Positions 12,430 through 16,838 of a DNA stretch of 16,838 nt are shown here, one piece after another. The position numbers and the translations under genes were made by a program. Origin of the DNA: Pseudomonadota bacterium (GTDB taxonomy: Bacteria; Pseudomonadota; Alphaproteobacteria; Rhizobiales; Xanthobacteraceae); the NCBI GenBank assembly GCA_023423415.1, contig JAFAFP010000116.1, positions 1 to 16,838 of the forward strand, read 5' to 3'. A model generated the notes under the pieces. That model saw only the letters and a list, made by a program, of their open reading frames with translations, was not told the origin of the DNA and did not search any database. Every line of letters starts with the position of its first letter. Position 1 is the first letter of the stretch.

Positions 12430-14351
12430 TGGGACTTGTTCGTGTCGCGCTCGCAGCATTGCTGCTTGCCGCGCCGCTCAGCTCCGCGCAGGCGGTCGAG
12501 CGCATCCTGCAATTCATCAGCGATGTGAAGGTCGAACGGAACGGCGAACTGCTGGTCACCGAGACCATCCGCGTGCAGGCAGAAGGACGCGAGATTCGTC
12601 GCGGCATCCTGCGCGATTTTCCGACCGTCTATACGGCACGCGACGGCCGTTGCGTCGAAGTCGGTTTCGACGTGGTGTCGGTGACGCGCGGCGGCAATGA
12701 TGAAAACTATGCACTTGAACGGATGTCGAATGGCGTGCGCGTTCGCATCGGCAATGCCGACAGCACGGTGCCGTATGGCGCGAACACCTATGTGATCCGC
12801 TATCGGACCACGCGGCAGATCGGCTTTTTCGAGGATTTTGACGAGCTTTACTGGAATGCGACCGGCACCGGCTGGACCCTCCCGATCGATGTCGCCGAAG
12901 CGCGCATCACTCTGCCGGAGCCGGCAAACTTCACACAGAGCGCGTTCTATACCGGTCCGCAGGGCGCGGCCGGCAAGGACGCCGCCGTCATCGAACAGCG
13001 GCCCGGCGTCATCGTGTTCCGCACCACGCGGCCTTTACCGGCGCGAAATGGACTGACCGTAGCAGCCGCATGGCCGAAAGGCATTGTAACGCCCCCGAGC
13101 CAGGCGCAACTCGCGCACTACTGGCTGCGCGACAACATGCCGGTTTTCGTTGCCGGCTTCGGTGCTCTGTTGCTGCTTGGCTATTTTGCCTATGCGTGGT
13201 TGAAGGTCGGGCGTGACCCGCGCGGCGGCACCATCATTCCGTTGTTCGTGCCGCCGAAAGGCATGTCCGCGCCGGCCGTGCGTTATGTCTGGCAGATGGA
13301 GTACGACGACCGCGCATTCAGCGCCGGCATTCTCGATTTGGCCGTACATGGCGGCGCCAGGATCGTCGATACCGGCGGCACGATGCAGCTCCAGAAGATC
13401 GGTGATGCGCGCGATCTGTCACCCGGGATCGCCGCCATGTCGGATGAGTTGTTTACGGCCGGATCGACGCTCTATCTGAACAACACCAACCACAAGAAGG
13501 TGAGTGCCGCCAAGGCTGCGCTGCATCGCAAACTGTCCGGGCTCTATCTCGGCAAGCTGTTCAGCAACAATTACGGCTGGACCGGATTTGGGCTGGTCTT
13601 GTGGCTGCTCGTGACGGCTGCCGTCGCATTGTCCGTCTTTCTCACCTATGGCGAGCAACTGGGCGGGGCGATGCTGTTCGGTAACGCTTTCGCAGCGCCA
13701 GCCTCGATTGTGATGATGTTCTTCGCGCTGGGGCTGTTCTGGGGCCGCACCGGCTTTTTGACGTTTCTTGGCGGCTTCCTGTTCACGTTGATGTTCGCCG
13801 CCGCGGGGGTGTGGGTTATCATCGGTAATGCCTACGGCGTGACGCAGTCGTCTTCGAACGCTTTGACCTTCGCGATGCTATCGCCGACGTTAATGGGGCT
13901 GTTGGTGCCGATCGCGTTCGTGCTTCTGAAAGCGCCGACGATCGCCGGCCGCAAGGTCCTGGATGAGATTGAGGGCTTCAAGCAGTATCTCGGCGTCGCC
14001 GAGGAGGACCGGCTGAATTATCTGCATCCGCCGGAAAAGACGCCCGAGTTGTTCGAACGTTATCTACCCTATGCCGTTGCGCTCGAAGTGGAGAACCGTT
14101 GGGCGGAGCGGTTCGCCGGCGTTCTCGCCGCCGCGGCGGCAGCCGGCACAGCGACCGCAGCCTGGTATTCGGGCAACAGAGACGTTGCGTCCAATCCGGG
14201 TCGCTTTGCCGATCGCATCGGCAGCACCTTGTCGACCACGGTCGCCTCGGCCTCGACGGCGCCGGGCTCCAGCGGCGGCGGATCGTCAGGCTCAAGCGGC
14301 GGGGGATCGTCCGGCGGCGGCGGTGGTGGCGGCGGCGGATCGGGCTGGTGA
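12426..14351 (+). CDS. DUF2207 multi-pass membrane protein with Gly/Ser-rich tail
   Basis: This 641-residue protein fits the DUF2207 family, which commonly sits beside LemA. A signal peptide (1-24, ending SAQA) is followed by an extracytoplasmic beta-rich domain (about 25-230, with GILRDFPTVYTARDG and ELYWNATGTGWTLPI). A TM helix follows at about 237-258, then a cytoplasmic segment starting KVGRDPRGG. Further TM helices occupy about 385-407, 420-440, 443-467 and 483-502. The conserved C-terminal region has VLDEIEGFKQYLGVAEEDR (511-529) and LPYAVALEVENRWAERF (547-563). Residues 614-641 are a Gly/Ser run ending in Trp, typical of this family. ATG 12426 overlaps the lemA stop; ATG 12429 is equally possible. 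Function is unknown; an envelope-related role is assumed from the family's location. Confidence 0.92.
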   Translation: MMGLVRVALAALLLAAPLSSAQAVERILQFISDVKVERNGELLVTETIRVQAEGREIRRGILRDFPTVYTARDGRCVEVGFDVVSVTRGGNDENYALERMSNGVRVRIGNADSTVPYGANTYVIRYRTTRQIGFFEDFDELYWNATGTGWTLPIDVAEARITLPEPANFTQSAFYTGPQGAAGKDAAVIEQRPGVIVFRTTRPLPARNGLTVAAAWPKGIVTPPSQAQLAHYWLRDNMPVFVAGFGALLLLGYFAYAWLKVGRDPRGGTIIPLFVPPKGMSAPAVRYVWQMEYDDRAFSAGILDLAVHGGARIVDTGGTMQLQKIGDARDLSPGIAAMSDELFTAGSTLYLNNTNHKKVSAAKAALHRKLSGLYLGKLFSNNYGWTGFGLVLWLLVTAAVALSVFLTYGEQLGGAMLFGNAFAAPASIVMMFFALGLFWGRTGFLTFLGGFLFTLMFAAAGVWVIIGNAYGVTQSSSNALTFAMLSPTLMGLLVPIAFVLLKAPTIAGRKVLDEIEGFKQYLGVAEEDRLNYLHPPEKTPELFERYLPYAVALEVENRWAERFAGVLAAAAAAGTATAAWYSGNRDVASNPGRFADRIGSTLSTTVASASTAPGSSGGGSSGSSGGGSSGGGGGGGGGSGW

Positions 14352-14367
14352 GGCGGCGCGTATCGCT

Positions 14368-14472
14368 TAGAGCGTTTTCGAGCGAAGTGGGTACCGGTTC
14401 GCGTGAAGAAAACGCGTCAAACAAAAAAGCTGGAGTCCCGGCTTTGATTCCATCAAAGCCGGAAAGGCTCTA
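14368..14472. repeat. Nested palindromic intergenic repeat element (~105 bp)
   Basis: Three pairs of inverted arms are arranged in and around the element: outer TAGAGC / GCTCTA (14368-14373 / 14467-14472), GCGTTTTC / GAAAACGC (14372-14379 / 14408-14415), and a perfect 11 bp stem CCGGCTTTGAT / ATCAAAGCCGG (14438-14448 / 14452-14462) with a 3-base loop. I recall this layout (AGAGCGTTTTCGAGCGAAGTGG ... GGCTCTAG) as an abundant intergenic repeat in Bradyrhizobium and relatives, though I could not count copies. It lies between convergent genes, so it may act as a two-way terminator; on the minus strand a T-rich tract follows the main stem after about ten bases. Confidence 0.75.
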
Positions 14473-14943
14473 GGGCAGCAGCCGTACCTTCCGGTTGGCC
14501 ATCATGCGCAGCAGCAATTCGCGCAGACGCTCGTATTCCTTGTCAGTGAAGCCTTTCGTCGCCGCGCGATACTCTTTCACCGCCAGCGGCAGCATCTTGT
14601 CGTAGATGCCGCGGCCTTTCGCGGTGATGTGCAGATGCACGACACGCGAATCCGTTTCGCCATTCTGCCGGGCGATGTAGCCGCGGCGGGCAAGGTTGGC
14701 GACCAGCCGGCTGACGCTCGGCTGCGGGATCACGGTGGCCTCGGCAAGCTCGGTCAGGCTCGCGCCCTCATGCGCGGCAAGAACGGCAAGCACCCGCCAG
14801 TCCTGGAAGGTGAAGCCCCGCTCACGCAAGCCTTCTGCCAGGTTCTGATTCATCCGCGCGATCAGCCGGTTCATCAGATAAGGCGGCAGATCGTCGAGAT
14901 GTGTCTCGCGCTTCTTGCTGGTCTTCTTTCGTGCTTGCGTCAT
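14470..14943 (-). CDS. MarR-family transcriptional regulator
   Basis: The 157-residue product has the MarR winged helix-turn-helix (about 45-107). LTELAEATVIPQPSVSRLVANLARRGY is the recognition part, and RQNGETDSRVVHLHITAKG is the wing with its conserved D-x-R. Flanking N- and C-terminal helices form the dimer interface. The Lys/Arg-rich N-terminus (MTQARKKTSKKR) is an extra basic tail. The ATG at 14943 lies four bases after the stop of the TRAP large-permease gene on the same strand, so the regulator is probably co-transcribed with the transporter and may control it in response to the transported acid (inference). Its TAG stop is formed by the outer arm of the palindromic repeat at 14368-14472. 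The ribosome binding site is weak, suggesting translational coupling. Confidence 0.93.
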   Translation of the reverse strand: MTQARKKTSKKRETHLDDLPPYLMNRLIARMNQNLAEGLRERGFTFQDWRVLAVLAAHEGASLTELAEATVIPQPSVSRLVANLARRGYIARQNGETDSRVVHLHITAKGRGIYDKMLPLAVKEYRAATKGFTDKEYERLRELLLRMMANRKVRLLP

Positions 14944-14947
14944 GGCT

Positions 14948-16264
14948 CTAGTTGATCATGCGCGGCAGCCACGTCGCGAGCGGCGGAAACATGACGATGG
15001 CCGCGAGCACCGCGAGACCGAACAAGACATATGGCAGAACCGCCATATAGATCTGGTTCATGGTGATCTGCGGTGGCGCGACGCCCTTCATCGCGAACAA
15101 CAGCAGGCCGAATGGCGGCGTCAGCAAGCCGAGCTGCATGCAGATCAGGAAGATGATGCCGAACCAGATCGGATCGATCCCGAGCTTGATCACCAGCGGC
15201 ATGAAGAACGGCAGCGTGATCAGCATCATCGACACCTGATCGACGAAGCAGCCAAGGAATAGGAGGATCAGGATCATGCCGATCAGCACCGTCATCGGAG
15301 CCAGTCCCTGTCCGGTGATCAGACCGATGATGCCGTTGACGACCCCGGAGAAGCTCAGCACCTGAGAGAAGGTGGTGGCGCCGACGATGATGAACAGGAT
15401 GGTGCCCGAAATGGCGACCGTCCCGATCAACGCCTTCATCAGGTTGTTGATCGTCAATCCGCGATAGACGATGGCGGCGATGATCGTGCCTGAGGCGCCG
15501 AGTGCGGCGGCTTCGGTTGGCGTCGCCCAGCCGGCCGACATGGCGCCCACGACGAGGCCGAAAATTGAAAGAAGCGGCAGCACGTAGATGAAGAACGGAC
15601 CCCAGCGCTCCCACGCACTCGGTGTCGTTTCCAGCGGTTCGATAGGCGCCAGCGACGGATTGATCATCGCGCGCAGCATGATGTAGCCGACGAAAAGAGC
15701 GCTCAGGATCAAGCCCGGCACGATACCGCCGATCAACAGCCCGGAGATCGAGATGCCGGCAAGGCTGCCGAGCAGCACTGTGAGAGCGGAAGGCGGAATC
15801 AGCATGTCGACGCCGCCGATGCCCATGATCGGCCCCATCGCCAGCTTCGGGTCGTAGCCACGGGCCAGCATGGTCGGCAGCATCAGGCTGCCAAGGAGGG
15901 CGGTGGTGGCGATGGTCGAACCCGAGATCGCCGAAAACACCGTGCCGGCAACGATCGCGATCACGGAGAGCCGTCCGGGAACGCGACGGATCAACGTCGC
16001 GAAAGCGTCGATCGCCTTCATCGCGACGCCGCTCTGGAACAGCACTTCGCCCATCAAGACGAAGAACGGGATCGGCGTCAGTGCGAAGGCCGTGACCGAT
16101 TGCACCGCGTTGCGGTTGAACTGGATGATCCCGGACTCACCCCCGAGGAATATCCACGCGCCGACGATATTGATTGCAAGAAAGGCAAGAGCGACCGGCA
16201 GGCCAAGGGCCATGACAAAGCACAGGCCGCCGAACAGAATGATGGTTGCTTCGATCCAGTTCAT
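14948..16264 (-). CDS. dctM: TRAP transporter large permease subunit (DctM family)
   Basis: DctM is the ion-driven translocation subunit of TRAP importers for carboxylates and related solutes. The 438 residues are almost entirely hydrophobic helices (about 11-12), as usual for the family. Landmarks are an opening GLCFVMALGLPVALAFLAI, the mid-protein MLIPPSALTVLLGSLAGISI followed by LIGGIVPGL, and the C-terminal LGLLTPPFGLLLFAMKGVAP, both PP motifs being family hallmarks. The ATG at 16264 lies four bases after the small-permease stop, with AGGA just upstream. It is followed four bases later by the marR-type gene. The solute specificity depends on a DctP protein that is not in the window. Confidence 0.95.
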   Translation of the reverse strand: MNWIEATIILFGGLCFVMALGLPVALAFLAINIVGAWIFLGGESGIIQFNRNAVQSVTAFALTPIPFFVLMGEVLFQSGVAMKAIDAFATLIRRVPGRLSVIAIVAGTVFSAISGSTIATTALLGSLMLPTMLARGYDPKLAMGPIMGIGGVDMLIPPSALTVLLGSLAGISISGLLIGGIVPGLILSALFVGYIMLRAMINPSLAPIEPLETTPSAWERWGPFFIYVLPLLSIFGLVVGAMSAGWATPTEAAALGASGTIIAAIVYRGLTINNLMKALIGTVAISGTILFIIVGATTFSQVLSFSGVVNGIIGLITGQGLAPMTVLIGMILILLFLGCFVDQVSMMLITLPFFMPLVIKLGIDPIWFGIIFLICMQLGLLTPPFGLLLFAMKGVAPPQITMNQIYMAVLPYVLFGLAVLAAIVMFPPLATWLPRMIN

Positions 16265-16268
16265 CGTC

Positions 16269-16781
16269 CTATGCGACCGAAGTCGCCTCCTCGCGGCGAT
16301 TACGGCTTTGCATCAGGCGCTGGAAACGGAAGACGAATTCGATCGTCAGCAGCAGGAAACATGCGGGTAATGGCGCGAGCATCCACCATTCCGGAAAAAC
16401 CAGGTTCTTGATGGTGATCGAACCGATGCGCCACGCCTCGGAAGTCATGAGCCATGAATACCAGAGCATGGCGAGGCAGACGACGAAGCCGATGAGATCG
16501 CCGGCGCCTTCGAGCAGCCAGGCGATGCGTTGAGGCACTGCGGTGAGAATGAGATCGAGACGGACATGCTGGCCGCGCCGCAACAGCCACGGCGCTGTGA
16601 GCAGCGTGATCAGATAGAGCGAGTATTCGGACACTTCGTTCGCCCAGACGAACCCGCTGACAAACAGATTGCGAAGCAGGATGTCGGCGGTGACGATGAT
16701 CACCATCGCCAGCAGCAACAAAGCGGCAAGCACGCCCAGGAATTCGAGGAAGCGGCCGTAGATCTCAGAAATTCTCTGCAC
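16269..16781 (-). CDS. dctQ: TRAP transporter small permease subunit (DctQ family)
   Basis: The 170-residue protein shows the four-helix DctQ pattern: a long first helix (LGVLAALLLLAMVIIVTADI), then the conserved LLRNLFVSGFVWANEVSEYS-like block with the W-x-N-E turn, and two more helices, the last ending in LLLTIEFVFRF. It assembles with DctM in the inner membrane. The start taken is GTG 16781, which gives a normal N-terminus (MQRISEIYGRF), but no ribosome binding site is seen and the sequence just upstream runs into the unreliable G-rich end. It is the first gene of the operon visible here; dctP probably precedes it outside the window. Confidence 0.9.
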   Translation of the reverse strand: MQRISEIYGRFLEFLGVLAALLLLAMVIIVTADILLRNLFVSGFVWANEVSEYSLYLITLLTAPWLLRRGQHVRLDLILTAVPQRIAWLLEGAGDLIGFVVCLAMLWYSWLMTSEAWRIGSITIKNLVFPEWWMLAPLPACFLLLTIEFVFRFQRLMQSRNRREEATSVA

Positions 16782-16804
16782 GTGAATATCGCTTGGGTTG
16801 TGGT

Positions 16805-16838
16805 GGGGCGGGCGGGGGGGGGCGGGCCGGGGGGGGGG
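16805..16838. other. Poly-G tract at the right end, probable assembly or sequencing artefact
   Basis: The last 34 bases contain 29 G, 5 C and no A or T, unlike anything else in the window. Such ends arise when two-colour sequencing reads dark cycles as G. The window therefore probably ends at a contig end, and the bases here should not be trusted. Confidence 0.7.

Noticed and set aside
14938..14951. Shine-Dalgarno site for the marR-type gene in TAGAGCC
   Set aside because: The purine match is poor. Translational coupling to the permease stop four bases away is a better explanation.

Overview
The window looks like chromosomal DNA of an alphaproteobacterium of the order Hyphomicrobiales, most likely the Bradyrhizobium/Rhodopseudomonas group. 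The grounds are a GC-rich composition, the gene content (several Bug-type binding proteins, NitT/TauT and TRAP uptake systems, FCD/UTRA-era catabolic regulators), and two palindromic elements that I recall as frequent between genes in that group: a GATGGCCGGG hairpin at the left edge and a ~105 bp nested inverted repeat near 14.4 kb. The right edge ends in an almost pure G tract and looks like a low-quality contig end. The taxonomic call is recognition from memory and was not searched.

Layout. 0.06-4.9 kb: two orphan Bug/TctC-type periplasmic binding proteins on the minus strand. Between them lie a formylglycine-generating enzyme on the plus strand, with both catalytic cysteines, and a minus-strand M24-fold hydrolase whose metal ligands are mostly replaced. 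The second Bug gene and the M24 gene look like one operon, transcribed divergently from a HutC-type GntR/UTRA regulator (5.06-5.8 kb). A perfect 7+7 bp inverted repeat lies in the regulator's leader.

6.0-10.6 kb: a tightly packed plus-strand operon. It encodes an AhpD/carboxymuconolactone-decarboxylase-fold protein, an acyl-CoA-dehydrogenase-fold flavoprotein that appears to lack the usual catalytic Glu, an ABC ATPase, a Tat-exported NitT/TauT-type binding protein and its permease. A 30-codon membrane-peptide ORF follows with a strong ribosome binding site. Together these read as a self-contained uptake-plus-oxidation cassette, plausibly for an organosulfur or related small organic compound; the substrate is unknown.

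10.95-14.35 kb: a two-TM protein of unknown function, an unlisted 41-codon membrane mini-protein on the opposite strand, and the widespread LemA + DUF2207 membrane pair, whose genes overlap by four bases. 14.37-14.47 kb: the nested palindromic repeat, whose outer arm supplies the stop codon of the adjoining marR-type gene. 14.47-16.78 kb: a minus-strand operon of TRAP small permease, TRAP large permease and MarR regulator. The solute-binding subunit would lie beyond the contig end.

No tRNA, rRNA, CRISPR array, transposase or phage gene was seen. No clearly new multi-gene defence or mobile system is present. The most unusual content is the metal-ligand-depleted M24 protein, the cassette with the atypical dehydrogenase, the two mini-proteins and the palindromic repeat.
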